64,000 nucleotides of DNA. Origin: Deinococcus malanensis (lineage in GTDB: Bacteria > Deinococcota > Deinococci > Deinococcales > Deinococcaceae). The notes under the pieces are model-generated. The model did no database searches. It had not been told where the DNA came from and worked only from the letters and a program-made list of their open reading frames with translations. The stretch spans positions 222,943 through 286,942 of the forward strand of contig NZ_BMPP01000001.1 of assembly GCF_014647655.1 (NCBI RefSeq), read 5' to 3'. The position numbers and the translations under genes were made by a program. This document shows, in pieces, positions 41,972 through 51,236 of the stretch; the stretch's first letter is position 1, and every line of letters starts with the position of its first letter.

Positions 41972-42595
41972 ATGGCTTATGAACTTCCCCAGCTGCCCTA
42001 TGCCTACGACGCCCTGGAACCCCACATCGATACCCGCACCATGGAGATCCACCACACCAAGCATCACCAGGCTTACGTGGACAACGCCAACAAGGCGCTC
42101 GAAGGCAGCGAAATGGCCAGCCTGCCGGTCGAGGAACTGATCCAGAAACTCGATCAGGTGCCCGCTGAGAAGAAGACTGTGCTGCGTAACAATGCCGGTG
42201 GACACGCCAACCACAGCCTGTTCTGGCAGGTCATGGGCCAGGGCAAGGGTGGTCAGCCCAGCGGTGAACTGATGGAGGCGATCAACGCCGCCTTCGGTTC
42301 GTTTGACGCTTTCAAAACGAAGTTCGAAGACGCCGCCAAGACCCGCTTCGGTTCCGGCTGGGCGTGGCTGGTCGTCAAGGACGGCAGCCTGGCCGTCGTG
42401 AGCACGGCCAACCAGGACAACCCGCTGATGGGTGAGGCCATCGCCGGCGCCAGCGGCACCCCGATCCTGGGCGTGGACGTCTGGGAGCATGCCTACTACC
42501 TCAACTACCAGAACAAGCGCCCTGATTACCTCAGCGCCTTCTGGAATGTCGTCAACTGGGACGAAGTTAGCCGCCGTTACGCTGCTGCCAGGTAG
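41972..42595 (+). CDS. sodA: Manganese superoxide dismutase
   Basis: A 207-residue cytoplasmic SOD that converts superoxide to H2O2 and O2. The metal ligands are visible: His27, His81 in [10 protein letters not shown], Asp169 and His173 in [13 protein letters not shown]. The GGHANH segment and QDNPL point to the Mn form. AAAGGAG lies 8 nt before ATG 41972. SodA is a main antioxidant enzyme in Deinococcus-type radiation and desiccation resistance. A strong bidirectional terminator follows. Confidence 0.96.
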   Translation: MAYELPQLPYAYDALEPHIDTRTMEIHHTKHHQAYVDNANKALEGSEMASLPVEELIQKLDQVPAEKKTVLRNNAGGHANHSLFWQVMGQGKGGQPSGELMEAINAAFGSFDAFKTKFEDAAKTRFGSGWAWLVVKDGSLAVVSTANQDNPLMGEAIAGASGTPILGVDVWEHAYYLNYQNKRPDYLSAFWNVVNWDEVSRRYAAAR

Positions 42596-42605
42596 GGTCA
42601 ATGAA

Positions 42606-42639
42606 ATCGCCCCGGCCAGCAGCGGCCGGGGCGATTTTT
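42606..42639. terminator. Bidirectional intrinsic terminator
   Basis: Perfect 12-bp stem ATCGCCCCGGCC/GGCCGGGGCGAT (42606-42617 with 42624-42635), loop AGCAGC, then TTTT, between convergent sodA and hemQ. Confidence 0.85.
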
Positions 42640-42653
42640 ATGCCTGATACGGC

Positions 42654-43513
<860 letters not shown>

Positions 43514-43517
<4 letters not shown>

Positions 43518-43603
43518 TGAGCTGCCGCCACAAGAATCTGCTGGGCGGGGAGGCGGCTCTCTGATGTATGCCCAGCGGGCAGGGCGGTATGAAGTCGGTT
43601 CAT
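43514..43603 (-). CDS. 29-residue upstream ORF coupled to hemQ
   Basis: ATG 43603 has an excellent Shine-Dalgarno (GGAGG, 5 nt spacing). The 29-codon frame (beginning MNRLHTALPAGHTSESRLPA) ends at TGA 43514-43516, overlapping the hemQ ATG as ATGA. HemQ is in another frame, so this is a separate leader peptide or a short gene. It has no membrane segment. The strong initiation signal and the overlap suggest that ribosomes finishing this ORF reinitiate on hemQ. Confidence 0.55.
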
Positions 43604-43621
43604 GATTTCCTCCAGTAATGT

Positions 43622-43654
43622 CGTGCTGGTGCGGTGATCTGCGCCAACAGCACG
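43622..43654 (-). promoter_or_regulatory. Stem-loop upstream of the hemQ leader ORF
   Basis: CGTGCTG/CAGCACG outer arms (43622-43628 with 43648-43654) with an inner GCG/CGC pair, in the leader 8-41 nt before the uORF Shine-Dalgarno. It may regulate access to that site. Confidence 0.4.
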
Positions 43655-43964
43655 TGGCTTGAATTACTCAGTCTGACTGGGCCGCATGGCGGTACGGGCT
43701 CCTTCGGTGTTGCCTTGCCGAGCCAGGCGCCAGATGCTCTTCAGGTTGTCCGTGCTGCCCCGTATCCTTCCAGTCCTGGGCTGAGATGAGGAGACTTCGG
43801 TTGATCCACGTCCGCTACTTTTCCACCGCCAGTGCAGGACGTATTGCCCCGAACGACCGGTCAGGAGAATTCAGAGCTCACCAGTGGCCAGTATGCAGCC
43901 CCGGCCTTTGGAGAGAGCAGAAATATGGGCGCCAGATCGCCTTTTTCGGACGTCGTGCATAGAC
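43655..43964. other. Gene-less stretch upstream of hemQ leader
   Basis: I see no protein-like frame with start signals here. The hemQ promoter should lie in the part nearest the leader, but no convincing -10/-35 pair could be fixed. Confidence 0.35.
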
Positions 43965-43993
43965 TTGACAGGTCTTGGATTCCACTCTATTCT
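43965..43993 (+). promoter_or_regulatory. Near-consensus sigma-70 promoter
   Basis: A perfect -35 TTGACA (43965-43970), a 17-bp spacer, and -10 TATTCT (43988-43993). Initiation is expected near 44000. It is the best housekeeping-type promoter in the window, yet no gene follows on this strand. Confidence 0.75.
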
Positions 43994-44003
43994 GTATCTA
44001 TCA

Positions 44004-44027
44004 CCGTCCGAGAAGGGCGGATTTTTT
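44004..44027 (+). terminator. Intrinsic terminator immediately after the promoter
   Basis: Stem CCGTCC/GGGCGG (44004-44009 with 44015-44020), loop GAGAA, then ATTTTTT. With the promoter at 43965 it predicts a transcript of only ~28 nt. Confidence 0.7.
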
Positions 44028-44054
44028 AGTTCTCTCGGTTGCAAATCCCTAACC

Positions 44055-44636
44055 TCAGGGCTTCTGGATTCCATCAGGGAAAAGCAGCGTGAACTCCGGA
44101 ACCGTTATGGCCACCAGAGGCTGATGGTCAGCCGTCAGGCCGCTTACTCCGCTCGCATCACACCGGGAGAGCCGTGCAAGTCCCAGCCAGCCTTGACCGG
44201 TCGGAGTTGTGAGTACGCGTCCGCTGCCGTCCAGGGCAGGCTGGTCCAGCGTGCGCCAGGGGGCCGGAAGCCAGCGCAGATTCCCGGGAACACTCCAGGG
44301 ACTTTCAGAAAAGCCCAGCTGTGCGATGAGCTGGCCAGTGGCAGCTGTGACCTGCACCCGGTTCGGTGTGCTCCACTCGAATAAGGCCAGCGTTTTGGGT
44401 ATGGCCCAGTTGCGCCGGCCCCACGTCATGCTGGCTTCCTGGCTGACCACGATACGCCGGATAACGGGATTCCCCCACGGACGGGCGGGAAGGTCCAGCC
44501 ACATCAGTTCGTCATAGGGTCCAACCGGTGAACTGGCGTACTGCACCAGCACCAGCGCACCGGCGCGGCCTGCACTGCTCTTCGCGTACAGGGCGAAGAG
44601 TCCGCGTCCCGTGAGTCGCCAGGGTGGAGGTGTCAT
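44055..44636 (-). CDS. Acetoacetate-decarboxylase-like protein
   Basis: A 193-residue protein. GPYDELMWLDLP near residue 40 and RRIVVSQEASMTWGRRNWAIPKTLALFEW near 60-90 resemble the acetoacetate decarboxylase fold, in which the Schiff-base lysine lies in a G-R-x-x-x-G/A-x-P-K segment; Lys is present here in AIPKTLA. The family includes many proteins with other activities, so decarboxylation is not assured. ATG 44636 is preceded by a palindrome that overlaps the likely promoter. Confidence 0.65.
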   Translation of the reverse strand: MTPPPWRLTGRGLFALYAKSSAGRAGALVLVQYASSPVGPYDELMWLDLPARPWGNPVIRRIVVSQEASMTWGRRNWAIPKTLALFEWSTPNRVQVTAATGQLIAQLGFSESPWSVPGNLRWLPAPWRTLDQPALDGSGRVLTTPTGQGWLGLARLSRCDASGVSGLTADHQPLVAITVPEFTLLFPDGIQKP

Positions 44637-44638
44637 GC

Positions 44639-44655
44639 GGATTCCAATGGAATCC
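44639..44655 (-). promoter_or_regulatory. Inverted repeat overlapping the promoter of the ADC-like gene
   Basis: GGATTCC-AAT-GGAATCC has 7-bp perfect arms. On the minus strand it overlaps a TAGGAT -10-like box. It is an operator candidate. Confidence 0.4.
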
Positions 44656-44853
44656 TACGGGTTCCAGAGTTTGACCCGGGCTCACACGACAAGAACACAC
44701 GTTGCCAGACCGGGGACCATGGGCCGGTGCACCATCGGGAGCCGATCTCGAACGGCAAGGGGCTTCCTGTGGGTCCCGGGTCCCGTGCGCTAACCAGCGC
44801 CTCCCGGAGTTTGAACACGAAATCAACGGCAGGGCGCATCACACTGCCCAGGG

Positions 44854-44859
44854 TACGAT
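44854..44859 (+). promoter_or_regulatory. -10 box for leaderless VOC gene
   Basis: TACGAT lies 8 nt before ATG 44868. Confidence 0.5.
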
Positions 44860-44867
44860 GAAGCCCG

Positions 44868-45227
44868 ATGCTCAAACACGTCTCCTTCCTGACACGCGAA
44901 CTGTCAACCACCCTGGCCTTTTATGAGCAGCTGGGCGCCGTCACGGAAAAGCGGGTCGTGACGTCAGAGGGCTACGGGCGCGCTGTGTTGAGTCTGGGCG
45001 GAGGACGCCTGCAACTGTTTGAGGTTGCTGGCGAGATGCCACAGCCGCACCCACACTGGGCCGAGCACATTGCAATTCATGTTCGTGACCTGCAGCAGCT
45101 TCTGCCGGTGCTCCGGGATGCGGGCGTGCGGGTAACCCGCGACCTTCAGCTGAGCCCCGGTGGCCGTGACATGGCCTTCGTGCTCGATCCGGACGGACGG
45201 CAGGTCGAGTTGCTGGAAGCCGACTGA
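44868..45227 (+). CDS. VOC (glyoxalase/bleomycin-resistance) family protein
   Basis: A 119-residue protein with two beta-alpha-beta-beta-beta halves. N-half: MLKHVSFLTRELSTTLAFYEQLGAV ... GGGRLQLFEV. C-half: HIAIHVRDLQQLLPVLRDAGV ... MAFVLDPDGRQVELLEAD. Metal-ligand positions His4, Glu52-like, His68 and Glu117 are plausible. This resembles small glyoxalase-I-like proteins; the true substrate is unknown. Leaderless start. Confidence 0.85.
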   Translation: MLKHVSFLTRELSTTLAFYEQLGAVTEKRVVTSEGYGRAVLSLGGGRLQLFEVAGEMPQPHPHWAEHIAIHVRDLQQLLPVLRDAGVRVTRDLQLSPGGRDMAFVLDPDGRQVELLEAD

Positions 45228-45423
45228 TACAGGGCCCGCTCACACAGGACAGCATCTGCCTTTTACCGCAGTGCTTCTGCGCGTTGCCACCATTCTGCGA
45301 CTTTGAGTCGGGGCTGAGGCTCTCCTACAACCGTACCCAGAGTTCGAATGAAGCGGCACACTGAATGGCAGCGAGCCAGTGCCCATCAGAAAGCACTGGC
45401 CCGGCCAAAGGTGAGAGCCCCGG

Positions 45424-46542
45424 CTAGGGGCCGTCGGTGTAGATGCGGCTGGGATAGTAGTACTTCTGGAGCAGCAACTTCCCCAGCGCCACGGTGGGAA
45501 CGGCCAGAAGCGCGCCGGCAAACCCCAGCAGTGCCACACCCACCAGAATCGCTACCAGCACGGTGATGGGATGCAGGTCAGTGGTCTTGCTCAGGATGTA
45601 CGGACTGAGGAAGTTGCTTTCGATCTGATTGGCCGCAGCAAAAACCACGAACACGAGAATGACCTTCAAAAGCACGTTGGGCAGTGTCAGCGCCAGCAGC
45701 AGAGCGGGCGTGGCGCCGATGATCGGTCCCAGGTACGGCACGATGTTGAATGCCCCGGCCAGGAACCCGATGGCCGCTGCACTGGGAATGCCTACCAGGC
45801 TCAGGCCCAGCCAGACAAACACACCAATAAAGGTGGCAATCAGCAGTTGTCCGCGGACGTAGCCGCCTACTGCAGTGCCTACCAGATCACTGATCTCCAG
45901 AACTCTGGGCTGCCAGGGTCGTGGAAAGGCGTGCAGCATGGCGCTGTTGACCCGGCTGTAGTCCAGCATCAGGTAAACACTGAGCAGCAGAATCAGCAGC
46001 ACGTGTCCGAAGACCCCGCCAATGGACAGCAGGCTGTTGAACAGTGTTCCGCTGGAATTCAGGGCGTTCTGAAGGATCGGCACGATATTGTCGCCGATGT
46101 TCTGCACGTACTCCTGAGAGCTGGCGATGAGCCGCTCACGGACGTTGTCGAGCCCACGGATGCCGCGCTCTCCCAGCCACTGGCTCCAGCGGTCAAGTGT
46201 TTCGCCGAAGGTTCCGATCAGGTCCGGCAGCTTTTCGAAGAGCTGTACCAGCTGGCCTGAGACCGTGGCCAGCAGCATTCCTGCCAGCCCGAAAATACCT
46301 ATAAACACCAGCAGGACAAAGAACACACCCAATCCACGCCGTACCCGACCGCGCTCGAGCCAGTTGAGCAGCGGGTTGGTCAGGTAGGCGATCAGGAAGG
46401 CCACAGCAAAATCCACCACGACCGTCCGTACCTGGGAAAACAGGCGGTAGGCCAGCCAGAAGAGCAGCAGAAATACCAGCAGGCGGACCCAGGGACTGCG
46501 CCAGGCATGCTGGAACGCGTTCAGACGTGGAGGACTGGTCAC
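45424..46542 (-). CDS. AI-2E family membrane protein (second paralogue)
   Basis: A 372-residue protein with the AI-2E pattern: N-terminal helices ending AYLTNPLLNWLERGRVRRGLG, a long amphipathic segment, and C-terminal helices with IPSAAAIGFLAGAFNIVPYLGPIIGATPALLLAL and ESNFLSPYILSKTTDLHPITVL. It is a paralogue of the protein at 31.4 kb. GTG 46542 is the start, 6 nt after TAGATT. The function (AI-2 export or ion exchange) is unknown. Confidence 0.85.
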   Translation of the reverse strand: MTSPPRLNAFQHAWRSPWVRLLVFLLLFWLAYRLFSQVRTVVVDFAVAFLIAYLTNPLLNWLERGRVRRGLGVFFVLLVFIGIFGLAGMLLATVSGQLVQLFEKLPDLIGTFGETLDRWSQWLGERGIRGLDNVRERLIASSQEYVQNIGDNIVPILQNALNSSGTLFNSLLSIGGVFGHVLLILLLSVYLMLDYSRVNSAMLHAFPRPWQPRVLEISDLVGTAVGGYVRGQLLIATFIGVFVWLGLSLVGIPSAAAIGFLAGAFNIVPYLGPIIGATPALLLALTLPNVLLKVILVFVVFAAANQIESNFLSPYILSKTTDLHPITVLVAILVGVALLGFAGALLAVPTVALGKLLLQKYYYPSRIYTDGP

Positions 46543-46548
46543 TCCGTC

Positions 46549-46554
46549 AATCTA
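46549..46554 (-). promoter_or_regulatory. -10 box for leaderless AI-2E gene
   Basis: TAGATT on the minus strand, 6 nt before GTG 46542. Confidence 0.5.
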
Positions 46555-46600
46555 CGGGATCAGTAGGGGCGGCGCGGGCGTGTCTCAACAACATAAAGAT

Positions 46601-46634
46601 CGCCCCAGGTGCTCGGGCCCGAGCACCTGGGGCG
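46601..46634 (-). terminator. 34-bp perfect palindrome after the RodZ-like gene
   Basis: 17-bp perfect arms with no spacer (centre GGGCCC), 15 nt past the RodZ-like stop. On the minus strand the sequence ATCTTTATG follows. It is most likely the terminator of the upstream gene. Confidence 0.6.
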
Positions 46635-46648
46635 CCGCGTGAACAGTC

Positions 46649-47707
46649 TCAGAACTGGCGGCTGACGACCTGACCCGCTTCGCCCAGGGCCTTGGGCGCC
46701 GCTCCCTTGACGCTGACCTGTACGGCACCAGCATTGCCAGTCCGGACCGTCACTCCGGCAGGAAAGCCCTTGCGCGTGCCGACTGGCGGCGTGCCCTCGT
46801 ACAGCACGCGGCCGCTGGCATCCGTGACCCGGGTCCAGGCCTCCGCAGTGAACTGCACGCTAACGGGCGTGGCCGGCGTTGGGGCAGCGGGTGGGGTGGT
46901 CGCCGTGTCACCGGGTAGAGCAGTGCCAGGGGCTACAGCGGGGGGTTTGGGTTTGGCCACGGGTTTGGGTTTGGGGGCTGCCAGATCCGTCAATACACTC
47001 ACACCTTGTCCAGAAGGAAGCAGCCGCGCGCGCAGGTTGCGGCCCCGGGTCAGCGATACGCTCTGCTTGAGTGGCTGTCTTCCGGTGTATTCCACCCGCA
47101 GCTGAGCGTCTTCACGCGCGTCTACCGGGAAGGAGCGCAGCGGCGTGAGCCCCAGGTCACGGTTGTCCAGATACACCCTGGCGCCGCTGGGCACACTGCT
47201 GACCGAAAGGTTGACCGTGCGTGCCGGCTCAGGAACTGCGGGCGTGGCTGCGGGCTCACTGGGCGGAACAGCTACCGGGGTGCCGGTGGCCTGGGTGTTG
47301 CCTGCTGGAGCGCTGCCGGCCTGTGTGCCGGTGCCGGGTCCCAGGAACCAGTAGGTCGCGTACCCAGCGGCTCCCAGCACCAGAACCCCGGCCAATAGGG
47401 CGGCCAGAGGGAGAGACCGGCGGGTCTTGGGGGGCACTGAGGTCCGTCCTCCCCGCGTCATGCCCAGATCCTGTGTGGACGGCACACTGCGGTCAAAGTC
47501 CGCGAGCAGGGGAGTAGGGTCCAGGTTCAGCTCACGGGCATAGCGCTGCAGATAGGAACGCGCGAAGGTCCGTTCAGGCAGCAGGGCGATGTTGCCGTCC
47601 TCCAGGGCGCGGAGGTAGTCGCCACGGATCTTGGTGCGCAGGGCTACATCCTGCGTGCTCAGCCCCTGGGCTTCACGTGCCTGACGGAGCGTGTCGCCAA
47701 AGCTCAT
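46649..47707 (-). CDS. RodZ-like helix-turn-helix membrane protein with PEGA-type domain
   Basis: A 352-residue protein. The N-terminal HTH_25 domain reads FGDTLRQAREAQGLSTQDVALRTKIRGDYLRALEDGNIALLPERTFARSYLQRYAREL (residues 3-60). A membrane helix occupies 99-122. A Pro/Ala-rich linker follows, then a PEGA-like unit (SSVPSGARVYLDNRDLGLTPL, ~165-235) and a C-terminal DUF4115-like domain ending in ALGEAGQVVSRQF. RodZ anchors MreB for rod shape. The inserted PEGA-like unit is unusual. Shine-Dalgarno GGAGG is 7 nt before ATG 47707. Confidence 0.85.
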   Translation of the reverse strand: MSFGDTLRQAREAQGLSTQDVALRTKIRGDYLRALEDGNIALLPERTFARSYLQRYARELNLDPTPLLADFDRSVPSTQDLGMTRGGRTSVPPKTRRSLPLAALLAGVLVLGAAGYATYWFLGPGTGTQAGSAPAGNTQATGTPVAVPPSEPAATPAVPEPARTVNLSVSSVPSGARVYLDNRDLGLTPLRSFPVDAREDAQLRVEYTGRQPLKQSVSLTRGRNLRARLLPSGQGVSVLTDLAAPKPKPVAKPKPPAVAPGTALPGDTATTPPAAPTPATPVSVQFTAEAWTRVTDASGRVLYEGTPPVGTRKGFPAGVTVRTGNAGAVQVSVKGAAPKALGEAGQVVSRQF

Positions 47708-47740
47708 GTCCGGCCTCCGCTCAGGTCAGGCCAGCGCCGC

Positions 47741-48655
47741 CTACCCTTCATAGGGCTTACCCAGGGCCTTGGGGGCGTTGGCACGCCCGGTGAAGATCAG
47801 CGCAATGATCGTGATCAGGTAGGGCAGGGCGGTGACCAGAGTCGGGGGCAGCAGATCGGTGCCTCCCAGCGTGATGCTCAGCGCCTGCAGGAAGCCGAAC
47901 AGCAGCGTGGCGGCCAGGACCCCGAGCGGCTTCCACTGCCCGAAGATCAGGGCGGCCAGCGCAATAAAGCCCATGCCGGCGCTGATGTTGCGTACGTAAG
48001 AGTCCAGATTGCCGATGCTCAGGAAGACCCCGGCCGTGCCGGCCAGGATGCCCGAAAGAATTACCGCGCTGTAGCGCATCCGTCGCACGTTCACGCCCAT
48101 GCTGGCTGCTGCGCCGGGCTGTTCACCGGTGGCACGCAGCCGCAGGCCGTAAGGCGTCCGGTAAAGCATATACCACGTGGCGGCCACAGCCAGGAACGCG
48201 AAAAACACCGGCGGCGAGAAGCGCAGGTCACCAATGCCCCACAGGGGCAGCGCCTGCTCGACCTTAGGGCTCTCGGTGCTGCTGCCGAACAGGGCGGTCA
48301 GGATCACCGGCGGCACCCCGGCGGCCAGCAGGTTGATGGCCGTGCCGCTGATTACCTGATCGGCGCGGTATTTGATGCTGACTACGGCGTGTACCCAGGC
48401 AATCAGGCCGCCCACCAGCATGCCGGCCAGCCAGCCCAGCCACGGTGCGGCGGCGCCCACCACAGGCTCCAGGACCAGTGTGCTGACCGCGCCGGCCAGG
48501 GCGCCAAAGATGATCAGGCCTTCCAGGGCAATATTGACGACGCCGCTTCGTTCGCTGAACAGCCCGCCCATCGCGGTCAGCAGCAGGGGAACGACACTGC
48601 GGATAAAGGTGACCAGAAAGGCCGTGGTCAGGAGTTGTGCGAAAAGCTCGTTCAT
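47741..48655 (-). CDS. Nucleoside-type ABC transporter permease (YufQ/NupQ-like)
   Basis: A 304-residue permease of the BPD_transp_2 family with about eight helices. FSERSGVVNIALEGLIIFGALAG, YRADQVISGTAINLLAAG and GENPRAAxxxGI-like GEQPGAAASMGVNVRRMRY are typical of simple-nucleoside/BmpA-linked permeases. It overlaps the upstream permease gene by 4 nt (ATGA), so the two are a heteromeric pair. No ATPase or binding protein is adjacent. Confidence 0.9.
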   Translation of the reverse strand: MNELFAQLLTTAFLVTFIRSVVPLLLTAMGGLFSERSGVVNIALEGLIIFGALAGAVSTLVLEPVVGAAAPWLGWLAGMLVGGLIAWVHAVVSIKYRADQVISGTAINLLAAGVPPVILTALFGSSTESPKVEQALPLWGIGDLRFSPPVFFAFLAVAATWYMLYRTPYGLRLRATGEQPGAAASMGVNVRRMRYSAVILSGILAGTAGVFLSIGNLDSYVRNISAGMGFIALAALIFGQWKPLGVLAATLLFGFLQALSITLGGTDLLPPTLVTALPYLITIIALIFTGRANAPKALGKPYEG

Positions 48656-50619
48656 GCCTGGCTGTCCTTAGGGGTAGGAAGGTGGTCTGGCGCAGCGCGG
48701 TTGCTGACCTCCGTGCTGGTGACGCCCAGGTTGGGCAGGGGCTCGGGCCCGGAAGCTGCCCTGGCCGTTCCCGGCACATCTAGCTGGGGAGGCGGCGGAT
48801 CGAGGACCTTGCGACTGAGGAATCCACCGGCCGCGATAAAGAGCACGATCAGGGCCTTGAGCACCGTCACGATGTCCTTGTTGACCTTGTCGAGCTTCTG
48901 GTCCACGTCCACGCCACCGGTGTCGATGGTTCCGAACAGCAGACTGGCCGCGACCACGCCGCCTGGTGTGCTCTGGCCCATCAGGGCCACGGCGATACCG
49001 TCAAAGCCCACGTTGACGGGCATGTTGCCTTTCAGGCGGTACTCGTCGAGCGCCCCGCCGTTGACGTAGTGGGTGCCGGCCAGGCCTGCGAACATTCCGG
49101 CCAGCGTCATGGCCAGAATCGTGCCGCGGGCCACACTGATCCCGCCGTATTCCGCCGCCTTAGGTGAGTGCCCCACCGCACGCAGGGCGTAGCCAGTGGC
49201 CGTACGCCACATCAGGGTGCCGAACAGCGCGACGCAGGCCAGCGCGATCAGGAATGAGGCATTGAGCTGACTGCCCGCCACCTGCACCGGAATGCCGATG
49301 CGCCAGCTCAGGGCGCCGGCCACCAGAGCTATCACCAGGGCGATCAGGGACCGGGAACGGCCGCGCAGGAACTGACGCGCAACGAAGAACGCCGCCAGGG
49401 CCACAAGCAGACCGATGCTCAGCGCGACGGTGCCGTTACGCCCGACATTCAGCAGTTCCAGCAGGGTCGGTAGGTGCGCCGCTTCCTGCAGTTCCTGACT
49501 GCGGGGCTCGAAGCCCTCAGCCTTGAAAGGCAGATTGTACGTACGTCCCAGGAAAGGAAAACGTTCGGTGCCGATCAGGAAGATGAACACCGCCGAGGCG
49601 ATGTAATTGAGCATGATGGTGTTGATTACTTCACTGGAGCCGAAGCGGGCCTTGAGCAGTCCCGGAATGGCGCCCCACAGGGCGCCCCCGGCCCCGGCGG
49701 CCACCACGCTCAGGGGCAGCAGCAGCCAGCCTAGGGCTGCGGGTGCGTACACGCCAACCAGCATGGCGCCGATGGCGCCCATGGTGAGCTGCCCAGGTGC
49801 GCCGATGTTGAACAGACCGGTGCGGAAGGCAAACGCCACGCTGAGGCCCGTAAAGATCAGCGGCGTGGCCAGCTTGAGGCTGTCGAGCAGCGGGTTGAGA
49901 CTGGTCACCGGCGCAAACAGCGAGGAATACACGAAGTAGACCAGGTCGCTTTTGGCCAGCCAGCCGCCCCACAGCGTGAGTGGCTGCCCACTCTGGTTCA
50001 CGGCCGGTTGGACGATCAGGACCACCAGGGCGCCCACCACCACCGCCAGGGCAATAGCGACGGCGGGGACCAGCAGGCTGCGAAGACGGTTCAGACGGTC
50101 CCACACGTTCGGACGGGCGCTCAGGCCGGCGCCGGCGGCGATCAGGCCACCCAGGATGGGAAGGATCAGTCCCAGGTGCATGCCGCCACCATCGTAGAAA
50201 TTGCGCAGTTGCCGCTTGGCGCCGGGTCGTAGGGTGGTGTCGCCGGCCACGCGGGCAATTTCGCTGTTCAGGGCGCCGCCCAGAAGCAGCACGGCTGCCA
50301 GGGCAGACAGGAAACTCAGCAGGCCAGTCAGCCAGAACCACCGCTCGCGCCGGGCCGCACCGAAGATGGTCGCGGCCAGCAGGGCCAGTGTCAGCCAGCC
50401 CAGGGTCACGGTGGTGCCCACCGCTGGCAGGGGTGCGTCAGGATTGGAGGTCAGGTTCAGAACGGAGCCGCTGAGATGCAGCAGCGCGGCGTCAGCCGTA
50501 AAGCCACGGCCCAGCGTGGCCAGGGGAAACAGCAGCAGCCCGGCCGCCGCCGTGGTGGCCGCAGCCAGGGCGATGCGCGCCGCGGTGTGAGAAGGGCGCG
50601 AGTGAGGGTCGTGGGTCAC
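48652..50619 (-). CDS. Nucleoside-type ABC transporter permease (YufP/NupP-like) with extra N-terminal membrane domain
   Basis: A 655-residue protein. The last ~400 residues are a normal BPD_transp_2 permease: [47 protein letters not shown] and [20 protein letters not shown]. The first ~230 residues are an extra membrane region with about four helices and no recognised domain; typical family members have ~350 residues. Start GTG 50619 lies 6 nt after TACAAT, a leaderless promoter. The gene is divergent from ndk and coupled to the second permease. Confidence 0.9.
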   Translation of the reverse strand: MTHDPHSRPSHTAARIALAAATTAAAGLLLFPLATLGRGFTADAALLHLSGSVLNLTSNPDAPLPAVGTTVTLGWLTLALLAATIFGAARRERWFWLTGLLSFLSALAAVLLLGGALNSEIARVAGDTTLRPGAKRQLRNFYDGGGMHLGLILPILGGLIAAGAGLSARPNVWDRLNRLRSLLVPAVAIALAVVVGALVVLIVQPAVNQSGQPLTLWGGWLAKSDLVYFVYSSLFAPVTSLNPLLDSLKLATPLIFTGLSVAFAFRTGLFNIGAPGQLTMGAIGAMLVGVYAPAALGWLLLPLSVVAAGAGGALWGAIPGLLKARFGSSEVINTIMLNYIASAVFIFLIGTERFPFLGRTYNLPFKAEGFEPRSQELQEAAHLPTLLELLNVGRNGTVALSIGLLVALAAFFVARQFLRGRSRSLIALVIALVAGALSWRIGIPVQVAGSQLNASFLIALACVALFGTLMWRTATGYALRAVGHSPKAAEYGGISVARGTILAMTLAGMFAGLAGTHYVNGGALDEYRLKGNMPVNVGFDGIAVALMGQSTPGGVVAASLLFGTIDTGGVDVDQKLDKVNKDIVTVLKALIVLFIAAGGFLSRKVLDPPPPQLDVPGTARAASGPEPLPNLGVTSTEVSNRAAPDHLPTPKDSQA

Positions 50620-50625
50620 CCCGAC

Positions 50626-50631
50626 ATTGTA
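50626..50631 (-). promoter_or_regulatory. -10 box for leaderless ABC permease operon
   Basis: TACAAT on the minus strand, 6 nt before GTG 50619. It is close to the sigma-70 consensus. Confidence 0.6.
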
Positions 50632-50678
50632 CGGGCCGTCAGGTCAGCTGGCGACGTCCGGCGGGCGTGCGCGCCTGC

Positions 50679-50684
50679 TATGCT
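50679..50684 (+). promoter_or_regulatory. -10 box for ndk
   Basis: TATGCT lies 10 nt before ATG 50695, giving a leader of about 3 nt. Confidence 0.4.
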
Positions 50685-50694
50685 CCTGGGCGGT

Positions 50695-51111
50695 ATGGAA
50701 CGGACTTTTGCCATGATTAAGCCCGACGGCGTGCGCCGCGGCCTGACCCCCGAAATTCTCGCCCGCATTGCCAGGAAGGGCTACCGCGTGGTGGGCCTCA
50801 AGCAGATGGTGATCGCCCGCGAGACCGCCGAGAACCACTATGCGGAACACCGCGAGCGTCCCTTCTTCGGCGAACTGGTGGATTTCATCACCGGCGGACC
50901 TGTGGTGGCCCTTGCTCTGGAAGGGGAGAATGCCATTGCTGGCTGGCGCGCCATGATGGGGGCGACCAACCCGGCCAACGCTGCGCCCGGTACTATCCGC
51001 GCCGATTTTGCCACCACCACCGGCGAGAATGTCACGCACGGCAGTGACAGCCCCGGGAGTGCCCAGCGCGAACTGGCCCTGTTTTTCCACGACGGCGAAC
51101 TGCTCGCCTGA
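50695..51111 (+). CDS. ndk: Nucleoside-diphosphate kinase
   Basis: A 138-residue enzyme that transfers the gamma-phosphate between nucleotides through a phosphohistidine. The N-terminus [17 protein letters not shown] and the [24 protein letters not shown] segment are diagnostic. The catalytic His lies in [16 protein letters not shown]. The length is normal for bacterial Ndk. ATG 50695 is the start; upstream in-frame codons are not protein-like. Confidence 0.95.
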   Translation: MERTFAMIKPDGVRRGLTPEILARIARKGYRVVGLKQMVIARETAENHYAEHRERPFFGELVDFITGGPVVALALEGENAIAGWRAMMGATNPANAAPGTIRADFATTTGENVTHGSDSPGSAQRELALFFHDGELLA

Positions 51112-51128
51112 ACTGTTCTGCTGTTCCC

Positions 51129-51160
51129 GCCTGGCCTGCTTCGTCTGGCCGGGCTTTTTT
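51129..51160 (+). terminator. Intrinsic terminator of ndk
   Basis: Stem GCCTGGCC/GGCCGGGC (one wobble; 51129-51136 with 51147-51154), followed by TTTTTT. Confidence 0.8.
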
Positions 51161-51236
51161 ACAGCCCCTATGAGGCACGTATGAGGATTTTAAGGTTTGT
51201 GTAAGATCTCACTCTTTAGCGTGAGGTCCTACCCAT

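Noticed and set aside
41603..42601. 332-codon minus-strand frame covering sodA and its upstream region
   Set aside because: Mostly antisense to sodA. The upstream part lacks start signals and protein-like composition.
44032..44052. tRNA 3' half (GGTTGCAAATCC resembles a T-arm) after the strong promoter
   Set aside because: No acceptor, D-arm or anticodon stem can be folded, and the T-loop has one base too many.
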